From NCBI RefSeq assembly GCF_035944355.1, contig NZ_DASZBH010000016.1, positions 496,001 to 560,000 on the forward strand: 64,000 bases of DNA, written 5' to 3'. The notes beneath the pieces were generated by a model. The model made no database searches and was not told the DNA's origin. It saw only the letters and a list, made by a program, of their open reading frames with translations. Source of the DNA: Frateuria_A sp035944355 (GTDB lineage: Bacteria > Pseudomonadota > Gammaproteobacteria > Xanthomonadales > Rhodanobacteraceae). Made by a program: the position numbers and the translations under genes. The first letter of the stretch is position 1; each line of letters opens with the position of its first letter. Positions 24,549 to 33,557 of the stretch are shown one piece after another.

Positions 24549-26824
24549 GCGCGCGCTGGCGGACGCAGCAGGCTGCCGGTCAGGGCACGCCAGGCACGGT
24601 CGAACAAGCCCTCCTTCGCCTCCGCCCGCTCGCGCACATGGCCGGCGGCGATCGCCGCCGCCAGCTCGCGCAGATTCATCTCCGCCACGCGCTGGCCGCG
24701 CCGGTTGACGAACAGGGTGTTGCCGGTCAGCGGCGAGAACCAGGCGAGCTTGCGCCGCGAGGCGGAGCCGGTTTGCGGGTCGACGAATTCGAACCAGCTG
24801 CCGAAAGGCAGTTGCCGCAGGCGGTTGTGGATGCGCGCCTCCTGCGGACCGAGCGGCGGTTCGGGCGCTGGCGCGGCGGCGGCCGGCTGCGGTTCCTGTC
24901 CGCGCTGCTCGCCCAGCCGCTGGCGCTGCTTCAGGCGCAGGGCCAGGTCGGTGGCGCTGGGTGGTTCGGCGGCCAGCGCGTAGGCGGCCAGCGCGGGCAT
25001 GTCCGCACTGGCGCCGGCGGGCGCGGCTGGCGGGGCGGGCTCGGGCATTCGCGCCGCACCGGGCTCGCCGCCGATCAGCCGCTGCGCCACCTGCTCGGCC
25101 TCCTCGGCCTGCATGCCGATCTGCTGCAGGTGGTCTTCCACAGCCAGGCGCAGGCCAGGCGGATCGTCCACCGGCAGGCGGCCGAGCAGCTGGTCGGTCA
25201 GGCGCAGCCGTTCGGCGAACGCCTCGCTGTCCTCGCCGTGGCGCAACAGCGCCAGCGCCAGCACGTCCGACCAGGCGCGGTCGAGCAGGGCGCGCAGCAG
25301 GCCGCGCGGCGTGGCTTCGGCAAAGCGCGCCGCCAGCACTTCGGTGGCCCGTTGGCGCGCCTGGTGCAGGCGTTCGCGGCCCTGCATCGCTTCCACCTGG
25401 CGCCGCTCCGTGACCTGCGCCTTGCGGCTGAGCTGGGCCAGGTGGTGGCGAATGTCCGCCAGCAGGCTGGTGTACAGCCCGGCGCTGGGCGGCTCGCGCT
25501 GCGCACGGGCCACCAGGCGATTCAGTTGCGTGGCCAGGTCCGGGTCGATGTCGGCGCCGTCGCCCCAGTCGTTGCTGGCCTCGGCCAGCGTGCCCAGCAG
25601 GTGGCGCGCGGGATGCTCGGCCTGCTCGAAGAAGGAGCGGTCAGCCATCGCCATGCGCAGGATCGGCACCTGCAGTTCGCCGAACACGGCGCCGGCGCCC
25701 GGCCCGTGCTGGAGCTGCTGGCCGAGCTGCTCGAACAGGCGGGCGACCAGTTCCACTGTGTCCTCCTGCTCCGAGGTGAGTGCGGTGCGCGGGGCGCCCG
25801 CGGGCTTGCCGGCGTTCAGCTGGGTCAGCAGTTCTTCGCGCAGACGCTGTGCGCTGCGCAACTCGCGGGTGGCGCGGCCGGTGACCTGGACCAAGTGCCG
25901 TTGCAGCGCGCCCAGGGCGATCTCCAGTTCGGCGGGCGTGGCGGCCGGGCCGCTGGCGGCGTGCATCTCGCCCGGGCGCTGGCGTGCCAGCAGATCGCGC
26001 AGTGTCTCCAGCACCGCGATCGGCTCGTGGCTGGTGGCGGCGGGCGATGCGGCAGCCGTTTCGGCGGCCGGAGCAGGGGCCTTGATCGAGGGAGGCGCGG
26101 GTGGCGCGTGGGCTGGCCGCGCACCGGCGAAGGCGCGCAGGTGGGGCAGGATGCCGCCGGCCAGCAGGTGGGCATTGACCGCCTCGTACAGCGGGGCCAG
26201 TACGGGCGTCAGCTTGCGCTCGAGCGCCTGCACCAGCAGCAGCTGGTGCTCGGATGGCATCTCCAGCGAGGGCAGTGCGCGGCGCACGGCGGCGGCCAGG
26301 TTCTGCGGCGATGCCGGCAAGGCGTCGCCCTCCAGCGGCGGCGCGCCGACGAGCACGGCCATGCGGTAGGAAAGTTCGGCCAGCACCGGGCCGGTGTGCG
26401 CTTCACCGCGGGAGGTCAGCTGCTCCAGCGCTGCGTTGAGTTCGTGCTCCTCGCGGCCCAGCAGGCTCAGCGACGGGGCGGCTGCGAAGGGATCTGCCGC
26501 TTCATGCTCGTCGCCCAGCCGCGCGAAGCTCTCGGCGAGGTGGTCGGAGACCTTCCGCAGGAAGTTTGCCCGCTGCAGCCGGGCCATCGCGCGGCTGTCG
26601 AAGCAGCGCTGCTGGTCGAGGTGGCTGCGGGAGCGCTCGGCCTGCTGGTAGAGGGCCTGGTCCAGTGCGTCCAGTGCGTCCAGCACCGCCGGCTCGAGGC
26701 GTTTGCTGCACAGCCCGCGCAGATCGGCCACCAGGCGCTGGACACGCATGGGCAGGGAGTGCAAGGTGGCCCGGTCGTCCGATCCGGGGCTGGGCGCCTG
26801 GTACTGCCTTTGCTCGACATCCAT
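24545..26824 (-). CDS. DUF1631 domain protein (first copy)
   Basis: A 759-residue DUF1631 protein, about 57 residues longer than its paralogue, mostly in the Ala/Pro-rich linkers at about 225-265 and 610-670. Shared blocks are RSHLDQQR, LSLLGREEHELNAALEQL, AVLVGAPPLEGDALP, RRQVEAMQGRERLHQARQRA and, at the end, WFEFVDPQ, RRKLAWFSPLTG and FVNRRGQRVAE. The latter could be a degenerate PilZ-like barrel (inference). ATG 26824 gives MDVEQ, as in the other copy. It follows hemW by 70 bases on the same strand, so it may be read from the rph-rdgB-hemW operon. Confidence 0.85.
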   Translation of the reverse strand: MDVEQRQYQAPSPGSDDRATLHSLPMRVQRLVADLRGLCSKRLEPAVLDALDALDQALYQQAERSRSHLDQQRCFDSRAMARLQRANFLRKVSDHLAESFARLGDEHEAADPFAAAPSLSLLGREEHELNAALEQLTSRGEAHTGPVLAELSYRMAVLVGAPPLEGDALPASPQNLAAAVRRALPSLEMPSEHQLLLVQALERKLTPVLAPLYEAVNAHLLAGGILPHLRAFAGARPAHAPPAPPSIKAPAPAAETAAASPAATSHEPIAVLETLRDLLARQRPGEMHAASGPAATPAELEIALGALQRHLVQVTGRATRELRSAQRLREELLTQLNAGKPAGAPRTALTSEQEDTVELVARLFEQLGQQLQHGPGAGAVFGELQVPILRMAMADRSFFEQAEHPARHLLGTLAEASNDWGDGADIDPDLATQLNRLVARAQREPPSAGLYTSLLADIRHHLAQLSRKAQVTERRQVEAMQGRERLHQARQRATEVLAARFAEATPRGLLRALLDRAWSDVLALALLRHGEDSEAFAERLRLTDQLLGRLPVDDPPGLRLAVEDHLQQIGMQAEEAEQVAQRLIGGEPGAARMPEPAPPAAPAGASADMPALAAYALAAEPPSATDLALRLKQRQRLGEQRGQEPQPAAAAPAPEPPLGPQEARIHNRLRQLPFGSWFEFVDPQTGSASRRKLAWFSPLTGNTLFVNRRGQRVAEMNLRELAAAIAAGHVRERAEAKEGLFDRAWRALTGSLLRPPARA

Positions 26825-26894
26825 GACGCAGTTCTCGGATTTTTGACGATCGGTAGTGTAGGCGGCCATGGACCTGTCCGCCATAGGCCGATCT

Positions 26895-28058
26895 TCAGTC
26901 CAGGAACAGCCCGATCAGGTCATTGAGAAAGCGTTGGCCCAGCGGGGTCGGCTGCAGCCGGTCCGGGTCCGGCCGCAGCCAGTCTCGAGCGCAGGCCCGG
27001 GCGAGGGCGGGCGCGATGCGCTCCGGCGGCAGGCCGGTCCGCTCGGTAAACGTCCGCAGCGGCACGCCTTCGTGCAGGCGCAGCGCGTTGAGCATGTATT
27101 CGAACGGCAGTTCGCCCGGCGCCACCGCGCCGTCACCGCCGATGCGCGCGGCGCCACCGGCCGCCTCCAGGTAGCTGCGCGGGTGGCGGCTCTTCCAGCG
27201 CCGGCGCACGGTGCCGGCGGCCGCGTCGGTGAGCTTGCCGTGGGCGCCGGCGCCGATGCCCAGGTAGTCCCCGAATTCCCAGTAATTGAGGTTGTGCCGG
27301 CAGCGCCGCTGCGGCCGGGCGTAGGCGGAGATCTCGTACTGGCCGTAGCCGGCCTCGGCCAGGCGGGCCTCGCAGGCCTCCTGCATCGCCCAGGCATGGT
27401 CGTCGTCCGGCAGCGGCGGCGGGTTGGCGGCGAAGGCGGTGTTGGGTTCCAGGGTGAGCTGGTAGTGCGAGATATGGGTGGGGGCGAGCGCGATGGCGCG
27501 CTCCACGTCGGCCAGGGCGCCTGCGAGCGACTGCTGCGGCAGTGCGTACATCAGGTCCAGGTTGAGGTTGGCGTAGCCGGCGTCCTGCGCCGATTTCACC
27601 GCGGCCTCGGCCTCGGCGGCCGAGTGGATGCGCCCCAGCCGCTTGAGCTTGTCGTCCTCGAAGCTCTGGATGCCGAAGGACAGCCGGTTGACGCCCGCCG
27701 CGAGGTAGCCGTCGAAGCGGCCGTGCTCGACCGTGCCAGGATTGGTTTCCAGCGTGATTTCGCAGTCCTCGGCGAACGGCAGCCGCATGCGGGCGCCCTC
27801 GAGGAACCGCGCGACGTGCTCGGGCGCGAACAGGCTGGGTGTGCCGCCGCCGAAGAACACGCTGACGATCGGCCGGCCATCCGCCGCGTCGCCGAAATCG
27901 GCCAGGTCGGCGTCGAGGTCGGCCAGCAGCGTGTCGATGTACGTGGCATAGGGCGGCTCGCCGCGCAGGCCGTGCGAGTTGAAATCGCAGTACGGGCATT
28001 TCTTCACGCACCAGGGCATGTGCACGTACAGCGCCAGCGGTGGTGCGATCAGCGGCAT
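26895..28058 (-). CDS. hemW: Radical SAM heme chaperone HemW
   Basis: A 387-residue radical SAM protein that binds heme and delivers it to respiratory enzymes. The cluster motif is C17-x3-C21-x2-C24 in WCVKKCPYCDFNSH; the HemW-typical DFNSH follows. FFGGGTPS and TLETNPGTVE are the SAM-binding strands, and RLSFGIQSF is present. It lacks the N-terminal extension of coproporphyrinogen oxidase HemN. It lies seven bases after rdgB. Location close to a bd oxidase fits the role, though that is not proof. Confidence 0.94.
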   Translation of the reverse strand: MPLIAPPLALYVHMPWCVKKCPYCDFNSHGLRGEPPYATYIDTLLADLDADLADFGDAADGRPIVSVFFGGGTPSLFAPEHVARFLEGARMRLPFAEDCEITLETNPGTVEHGRFDGYLAAGVNRLSFGIQSFEDDKLKRLGRIHSAAEAEAAVKSAQDAGYANLNLDLMYALPQQSLAGALADVERAIALAPTHISHYQLTLEPNTAFAANPPPLPDDDHAWAMQEACEARLAEAGYGQYEISAYARPQRRCRHNLNYWEFGDYLGIGAGAHGKLTDAAAGTVRRRWKSRHPRSYLEAAGGAARIGGDGAVAPGELPFEYMLNALRLHEGVPLRTFTERTGLPPERIAPALARACARDWLRPDPDRLQPTPLGQRFLNDLIGLFLD

Positions 28059-28065
28059 GGCGGCG

Positions 28066-28656
28066 CTAGGAACCGAGCCGGGCGTGCAGCCGCGCCAGCG
28101 CCTGGCCGCGATGGCTCAGGCGGTTCTTGAGCCCAGGCTCGAGCTCGGCCGCCGACAGCGACTGGCCATCGGGCAGGAACAATGGGTCGTAGCCGAAACC
28201 GCCGCCGCCGCGTTCGGCCTCCAGCACGCGGCCGTGCCAGCGGCCTTCGGCGATCAGCGGCGCCGGGTCGTCGGCATGGCGCAGCAGCACCAGTACGCAG
28301 ATGAAGAACGCGCCGCGCTTCTCGGCGGGCACGCCTTCGAGCGCGCGCAGCAGTTTGGTGCGATTGGCCGCAGCGTCGCCGTGGGTGCCTGCGTAGCGCG
28401 CCGAATAGAGACCCGGCGCGCCATCGAGCTGCTCCACGCACAGGCCCGAGTCGTCCGCCAGCGCCGGCAGCCGGGTGATCCGCGCGGCGTGGCGCGCCTT
28501 GAGCAGCGCGTTCTCGACGAACGTGGTGCCGGTTTCCTCGATGTCGAGCACGCCCAGGCTGCCCTGGGTCACCACTTCGAAGCCGCTGTCGGCCAGCAGG
28601 TGCTCGAACTCGGCGAGCTTGCCGCGGTTGCCGCTGGCCAGGACCAGGCGCCGCAT
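28066..28656 (-). CDS. rdgB: dITP/XTP pyrophosphatase
   Basis: Removes non-canonical purine nucleotides (ITP, dITP, XTP) before they enter DNA. The protein is 196 residues with LASGNRGKLAEF (SHR-type substrate loop), the catalytic ADDSGLCVEQL, GAPGLYSARYAG and GFGYDPLFLP. It is one base from rph on the same strand. Confidence 0.96.
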   Translation of the reverse strand: MRRLVLASGNRGKLAEFEHLLADSGFEVVTQGSLGVLDIEETGTTFVENALLKARHAARITRLPALADDSGLCVEQLDGAPGLYSARYAGTHGDAAANRTKLLRALEGVPAEKRGAFFICVLVLLRHADDPAPLIAEGRWHGRVLEAERGGGGFGYDPLFLPDGQSLSAAELEPGLKNRLSHRGQALARLHARLGS

Positions 28657-28657
28657 G

Positions 28658-29380
28658 TCAGCCCTCCGCCAGCGCCGCGCGCTGTGCGGCGACCAGTTCG
28701 GCGATGCCCTTTTCGGCCAGCACCAGCATGGCGTCCATCTCGATGCGGCGGAACGCGTGGCCCTCGGCGGTGCCCTGCACCTCGATGAAGCCGCCGCCGT
28801 CGTTCATCACCACGTTCATGTCGGTGTCGCAGGCCGAATCCTCGGCGTAGTCCAGGTCCAGCACCGGCTCGCCCTGGTAGATGCCCACCGACACGGCCGC
28901 GACCGCGCCGACGATCGGGCTGCGCTTCAAGTTCTCGCGCTGCATCAGGAAGTGCACCGCGTCGACCAGCGCCACGTAGGCTCCGGTGATCGCCGCGGTG
29001 CGCGTGCCGCCGTCGGCTTGGATCACGTCGCAGTCCAACGTGATGACACGCTCGCCCAGCGCCTGGCGGTTGACGCAGGCGCGCAGCGAGCGGCCGATCA
29101 GCCGCTGGATCTCCAGCGTGCGGCCGCCCTGCGCGCCGCGCGCGGCCTCGCGCTGGGTGCGCGTGCCGGTGGCGCGCGGCAGCATGCCGTACTCGGCAGT
29201 GACCCAGCCCTCGCCCTTGCCGCGCAACCACGGCGGCACGCGGTCCTCGATGCTGGCGGTGCACAGTACGCGGGTGTCGCCGAAGCTCACCAGCACCGAG
29301 CCCTCGGCATGGCGGGTGTAGTGACGCTGCAGCGTCACCGGGCGAAGCTGGTCGCTGGCGCGGCCGCTCGGTCGGGTCAT
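28658..29380 (-). CDS. rph: Ribonuclease PH
   Basis: A phosphorolytic 3'-5' exoribonuclease trimming tRNA precursors. The protein is 240 residues, full length. GSVLVSFGDTRVLCTAS, YGMLPRATGTRTQREAARG and DCDVIQADGGTRTAAITGAY are the family blocks, and the final residues are intact. It is first in rph-rdgB-hemW and divergent from yicC across 79 bases. Confidence 0.97.
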   Translation of the reverse strand: MTRPSGRASDQLRPVTLQRHYTRHAEGSVLVSFGDTRVLCTASIEDRVPPWLRGKGEGWVTAEYGMLPRATGTRTQREAARGAQGGRTLEIQRLIGRSLRACVNRQALGERVITLDCDVIQADGGTRTAAITGAYVALVDAVHFLMQRENLKRSPIVGAVAAVSVGIYQGEPVLDLDYAEDSACDTDMNVVMNDGGGFIEVQGTAEGHAFRRIEMDAMLVLAEKGIAELVAAQRAALAEG

Positions 29381-29459
29381 GGCGGTTCTCGGTTGGGCAA
29401 GGCGGGGCGCGAGAGTTTACCATTGCCGCCTTTGCCGCCCGACCGCCGAGGCTCCACGC

Positions 29460-30323
29460 ATGATCCGCAGCATGACGGCCTACGCCAGTGCCGAGACCCA
29501 GGGCCCCGCAGGCGCGCTCAGCTGCGAGCTGCGCACGGTCAACCACCGCTACCTGGAGCTGAGCCCGCGCCTGCCCGAGGAGCTGCGTGTCTTCGAGCCG
29601 GCGTTGCGCGAGCGCGTCGCTGGGCGCCTCTCCCGCGGCAAGGTGGACCTGACCGTGCGGTTGCGCGGTCCGGATGCGCGCGGCGAATCGCTGCAGGTCG
29701 ACGAGGTGACGCTCGGCCGGCTCGCCAACTTGAACCGCGAACTGGCCGGGCGCTTTCCCGGCATGCAGGTGCAGCTGACCGAACTGCTGCGCTTCCCCGG
29801 CGTGCTCCGCCAGGCCGAAACCGACCCGGAGGCACTGCAGGCCGCGCTCTTCGACGTGCTCGACCGCGCACTCGATGCACTGGCCGCCACCCGCGAGCGC
29901 GAAGGCGCGCAGCTGGAAACGATCCTGCGCGACAAGCTCGATGCCATCGAGCGCATCGTCGCGCAGGTGCGCGCATGGATGCCGGAGATCCGCTCCGCCC
30001 TGCGCGCCCGCCTCGAAACGCGCCTGGCCGACCTCAAGCAGCCGGCCGATCCCGGGCGGCTGGAACAGGAACTGGTGCTGCAGGTCACCCGCAGCGACGT
30101 CGACGAGGAGCTCGACCGGCTGACCACGCACGTCGCCGAAACCCGCCGCGTGCTGGGCCTGAAGGAACCCGTCGGCCGCCGGCTGGACTTCCTGATGCAG
30201 GAGTTCAATCGCGAAGCCAACACGCTCGGCTCCAAGTCGGTCGATGCGCGCAGCACGAATGCGGCGGTGGAACTGAAGGTGCTGATCGAGCAGATGCGCG
30301 AGCAGGTGCAGAACATCGAGTGA
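29460..30323 (+). CDS. yicC: YicC family endoribonuclease
   Basis: A 287-residue YicC protein, recently recognised as an RNase affecting small-RNA turnover. MIRSMTAYASAETQ, ELRTVNHRYLELSPRLPEEL and the C-terminal GRRLDFLMQEFNREANTLGSK split around it are invariant. In Xanthomonas yicC is followed by gmk; here gmk is 10.6 kb away at 40966. The next 249 bases hold no gene I can support. Confidence 0.93.
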   Translation: MIRSMTAYASAETQGPAGALSCELRTVNHRYLELSPRLPEELRVFEPALRERVAGRLSRGKVDLTVRLRGPDARGESLQVDEVTLGRLANLNRELAGRFPGMQVQLTELLRFPGVLRQAETDPEALQAALFDVLDRALDALAATREREGAQLETILRDKLDAIERIVAQVRAWMPEIRSALRARLETRLADLKQPADPGRLEQELVLQVTRSDVDEELDRLTTHVAETRRVLGLKEPVGRRLDFLMQEFNREANTLGSKSVDARSTNAAVELKVLIEQMREQVQNIE

Positions 30324-30572
30324 GGCCTCGCGCTCAAGGGACCAAACTCGTCTGATGCCGAAGGGCCATCAGGGTGGAAAAAGCAGGCTGACGAGGCGTG
30401 CCGGCCCGCGCCAGCCCGAACCACTGCAAACGAATGGCGAAGGCCTGGCCGGCCGCGACGGTCAAGGTCGGATAGCGGCCGGGAAATCTCGCCGTCGACG
30501 GAACCGAAGACCCCGCATGGGACAGCCATTCGACCACCGACATCGCCCACGCCATCGGGGCGAGCGGATATT

Positions 30573-31145
30573 TCAAGGGCAGGCCCCGGCGAAGGTCTGG
30601 CTGCCGGCCCCTGTCTCGGGCCAATGTTGCGGTGCCTTGGCGATCCTGGTCACGTCGTAGCCCATCGCCGCTGCGCGATCGAGCATCGCCTGGTAGTCCG
30701 CCGCGCCCACCTGCGGCGTGCGCGCCATGTACCAGAGGTAGTCGCGTGCATCGCGCACGACCATCACCTGGCTGTAGTCCGGCTTCAGCCAGCCGACCAC
30801 GTACTGCGCGCTCAGGAACGCGAACAGGTGCACGCGCCATTGTCCGTTGCCCGTGCCCTGCACCACGCTGGCGCTGGAATGAAGCAGTTTCACCGGCGCG
30901 TCGAACCCTTCTGGCCGCATGCGGAACCAGGTGCAGATCGTGCCGTCCGGATCGAGGCTGTAGGTTTCCACCGGATTGTGCCCGCCGCGCTCGTAGCGGG
31001 TCGGAATGGACGCGATCACGTACCAGCGCCCCATGAAGCGGGGCAGGTCAGGCACCGGCACCGGCGGGATCGGCGATCGGGCGCTGGCGCAACCGGCGGC
31101 GAGCAGCATGGACAGGCAAAGCGAGACGAAACGGCCCGTGGTCAT
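30573..31145 (-). CDS. blc: Lipocalin family outer-membrane lipoprotein (Blc-like)
   Basis: A 190-residue lipoprotein: signal peptide with lipobox LLAAGC (Cys19), then the lipocalin signature RFMGRWYVIASIPTRYERGG (G-x-W). WRVHLFAFLSAQYVVGWLKP and YLWYMARTPQV are the later strands. Bacterial lipocalins bind lysophospholipids or fatty acids. It is the last gene of the ECF-controlled lipid operon, 11 bases after the methyltransferase, with AAGGAG before the ATG. It may carry damaged or modified lipids (inference). Confidence 0.92.
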   Translation of the reverse strand: MTTGRFVSLCLSMLLAAGCASARSPIPPVPVPDLPRFMGRWYVIASIPTRYERGGHNPVETYSLDPDGTICTWFRMRPEGFDAPVKLLHSSASVVQGTGNGQWRVHLFAFLSAQYVVGWLKPDYSQVMVVRDARDYLWYMARTPQVGAADYQAMLDRAAAMGYDVTRIAKAPQHWPETGAGSQTFAGACP

Positions 31146-31156
31146 GGCAGGCTCCT

Positions 31157-32239
31157 TCAGGCGCCACGCGCGAAGCGGTAGTGGGCGACCAGCCACTCGC
31201 GGCCGCCGGCATGGCCGAACAGTTCCGCGCAGGCCATCCAGAACATCCGCCAGCGCTGGAACCACAGCCGCGCGTGCGGGCCGTAGGCGGTCGTCAGTTC
31301 GGCGAGCACTGCCTCGCGCGCGGCGTCCTGGCGCGCCAGCCATTGATCGGCGGTGCGCTGGTAATGGCGGCCGTCGACCAGCCAGCGCTGCTCGATCGCC
31401 AGGTCGCGCTGGAACCACAGGAGCGTATCGGCCGCGGGCATCAACCCGCCGGTGAAGAAGTGCCGGCCGAGCCAGTTGTCCTGGCCCTGCGTTTCGAACG
31501 GGTACATGAGCGTGCGGTGCGCGAATACGTGCACGAACAGCTTGCCGCCGGGACGCAGCCACTGCGCGATGCGCCCGAGCAGCATGTCGTAATTGCGCAT
31601 GTGCTCGAACATCTCCACCGACACGCAGCGGTCGAAGCGGTCGGCGTCGAGGGCGAGCGTGTTGGCGTCGGCGGTCATCACGCGCACGTTGGCCAGGCCG
31701 CGGGCGCGGCATTGAGCTTCGATGTGCCGGCGCTGGCCGTTCGAGTTGGAGACGGCCAGGATGTTGGCGCGCGGGTAATGCTCGGCCATCCACAGCGTGA
31801 GCGAGCCCCAGCCGCAGCCGAGCTCGAGGATGTCCTGGCCATCGGCCAGTTCCGCCCGCTCGCCGTACAGCGCGAGCATCGCCTCCTCGGCCTCGGCCAA
31901 GGTTTCGTCGCCGCGCGGGTAGTAGCAGCACGAGTACTTCAGGCGCGGCCCCAGGCAATGCTCGAAGAACGCCGCCGGCAGCTCGTAGTGCTGGGCGTTG
32001 GCCGCGTCGGTGTGAAGCGCGACCGGGCTCTGGCGCAGTGCCTCGAGGCGGCGGGCGTAGCGCCCGGCGACCTGCTCTGGGCCGCCGGCGCGTTCCTCGG
32101 CCAGCCGCTGCGCGCAGAGCCGGCGGATGCCCAGGCGCAGCAACGCATCGGGGAGCAGGCCGCGTTCGGCCAGGCCGAGCAGCCCGGGGGCGGGTCGGTC
32201 GGCCGAGAGCTCGGCGGAATCCAGCGTGATGGTCGTCAT
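31157..32239 (-). CDS. SAM-dependent methyltransferase of the cyclopropane-fatty-acid synthase family (second, shorter)
   Basis: A 360-residue class-I methyltransferase. The SAM loop is DILELGCGWGSLTLWMAEHY; YYPRGDETLAEAEEAML and FEHMRNYDMLLGRIAQWL follow. The N-terminal region is shorter than in true Cfa enzymes. The two Cfa-family genes of this operon share the fold but differ throughout. It may methylate unsaturated acyl chains without ring closure, as UfaM-type enzymes do (inference from family knowledge). ATG 32239 has GAGGAGCGG upstream and overlaps the DUF1295 stop (ATGA). Confidence 0.88.
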   Translation of the reverse strand: MTTITLDSAELSADRPAPGLLGLAERGLLPDALLRLGIRRLCAQRLAEERAGGPEQVAGRYARRLEALRQSPVALHTDAANAQHYELPAAFFEHCLGPRLKYSCCYYPRGDETLAEAEEAMLALYGERAELADGQDILELGCGWGSLTLWMAEHYPRANILAVSNSNGQRRHIEAQCRARGLANVRVMTADANTLALDADRFDRCVSVEMFEHMRNYDMLLGRIAQWLRPGGKLFVHVFAHRTLMYPFETQGQDNWLGRHFFTGGLMPAADTLLWFQRDLAIEQRWLVDGRHYQRTADQWLARQDAAREAVLAELTTAYGPHARLWFQRWRMFWMACAELFGHAGGREWLVAHYRFARGA

Positions 32240-33027
32240 GAACCGCTCCTCGTAGGGTGCCTGGGGAACCAGGGGAAGAACATGGGCGTGCTTCGTTGAT
32301 AGGCGAGGTAGTCCTCGCCGCGGTTGCGCAGGGCCTGGGCCTCGGTCCAGGGGATGCCGCTCAGCCAGCGCAGGAAGGCGAACATCAGTACCGGGCCGAG
32401 CCAGGCCAGCCAGGCGTGTGGCGCGCCGCGGGCAAGCGCCACATAGGCGAACCAATGCAGCCATTCGAAGAAGTAGTTGGGATGGCGCGAATAGCGCCAC
32501 AGGCCGTCGCGGCAGGTTCTCCCGAGGTTCGCCGGATCGGCGCGAAAGAGCGCCAGTTGCGCGTCGGCGAGCGCCTCGCCGCCGACCCCGAGCAGCCAGA
32601 TCAGCACGCCGGCCAGCAGCCAGCCCGGCCGCGTATCCGGGTTTCCGGCCACGGCGAGGAACGGCAGCGCGAAAAGGACGACCAGCGCGGCCTGCGCCTG
32701 GAAGAACAGCCACCAGCGCAGCGCACCGTCGCCCCAGTGCGCCCGCAGTTGCCGATAGCGGCCGTCCTCGTCCCCGCCGCGCACGCGACGCCACAGATGC
32801 CAGGCCAGGCGCGCGCCCCACGCGCCGCCGAGCACGGCCAGGCACAGCCGCGGAACCGGCGCGCCGCGTCCCAGTGCGGCCAGCAGCAAGGCGCTGCAGG
32901 CCAATCCCGCGGACCACAGCACGTCCACGATGCCGGCATTGCGCCTGCGCTGCTGCCACCACCAGCCGGCGGCCATCATGGTCGCGGCAAGCAGCCACGC
33001 CAGCAGCAGGGCCAGCCACGGGCTCAT
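32236..33027 (-). CDS. DUF1295 membrane protein (steroid 5-alpha-reductase-like)
   Basis: A 263-residue membrane protein with six or seven helices. GIVDVLWSAG, RYSRHPNYFFEWLHW and AYQRSTPMFFPW are DUF1295 signatures; the RHPNYF motif is shared with steroid reductases and isoprenylcysteine methyltransferases and lines an NADPH or SAM site. In this operon a reductase step on modified acyl chains is plausible but unproven. It overlaps both neighbours by four bases. Confidence 0.88.
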   Translation of the reverse strand: MSPWLALLLAWLLAATMMAAGWWWQQRRRNAGIVDVLWSAGLACSALLLAALGRGAPVPRLCLAVLGGAWGARLAWHLWRRVRGGDEDGRYRQLRAHWGDGALRWWLFFQAQAALVVLFALPFLAVAGNPDTRPGWLLAGVLIWLLGVGGEALADAQLALFRADPANLGRTCRDGLWRYSRHPNYFFEWLHWFAYVALARGAPHAWLAWLGPVLMFAFLRWLSGIPWTEAQALRNRGEDYLAYQRSTPMFFPWFPRHPTRSGS

Positions 33028-33557
33028 GCGTGGGCCTGCCGGGGCAGCTGCAGCAGCCAGTGCCGCGCCAGCGACGTGAGTAGCGGCGTGGCCACCGCCC
33101 AGCCCAGCGCGATCGCCAGCAGCGGACGCCACACTGGCGTCGCCAGCACCAGGGCATGCCAGCCGCGCGCCGCGCCAAGGTAGGCCAGCGGCCCGCCGAT
33201 CGCGCCCAGCACGGCGGACAGCCACGGCCGCGCGTGCAGGTAGCGGAACAGCGGCACGATGGTCAGGGCGAAGGCCACCCACAGCGCCAGCAGCCACGCC
33301 GGTGCGGTCGCGCCGGGCCAGGGCGCGGCGTAGCGCAGCAAGCCGCTGCCGGTCCAGAGGGTTTCCAGTGCCAAGCCGAGCACCAGCGCCGTTGCGGCCA
33401 GGCGCAGGTCCACCAGGCGCGTGCGTGAGGTGGCGAGGCGCCACGCGGCGAACAGCGCGACCGCGAGCACGCCCGGCCAGGCATGGCCGCGACCGGCGCC
33501 TTCGATCGCGACCAGCCAGGCCAGCTCGTAGGCGGCCAGAGTGATCCAGGGAGTCAC
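33024..33557 (-). CDS. DUF2878 membrane protein
   Basis: A 177-residue, four- to five-helix membrane protein. The blocks ETLWTGSGLLRYAAPWPGA and PAWLLALWVAFALT match DUF2878, a family I know only from such lipid/ECF operons. The start is GTG 33557, which overlaps the Cfa stop (GTGA). No catalytic motif is obvious; it may scaffold or flip the modified lipids (speculation). Confidence 0.82.
   Translation of the reverse strand: MTPWITLAAYELAWLVAIEGAGRGHAWPGVLAVALFAAWRLATSRTRLVDLRLAATALVLGLALETLWTGSGLLRYAAPWPGATAPAWLLALWVAFALTIVPLFRYLHARPWLSAVLGAIGGPLAYLGAARGWHALVLATPVWRPLLAIALGWAVATPLLTSLARHWLLQLPRQAHA

Noticed and set aside
30334..30555. Seventy-three-codon minus-strand frame after the lipocalin gene
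   Set aside because: No ribosome site, no recognisable motif and overlapping alternatives in other frames. The 249-base gap after yicC is left unassigned.
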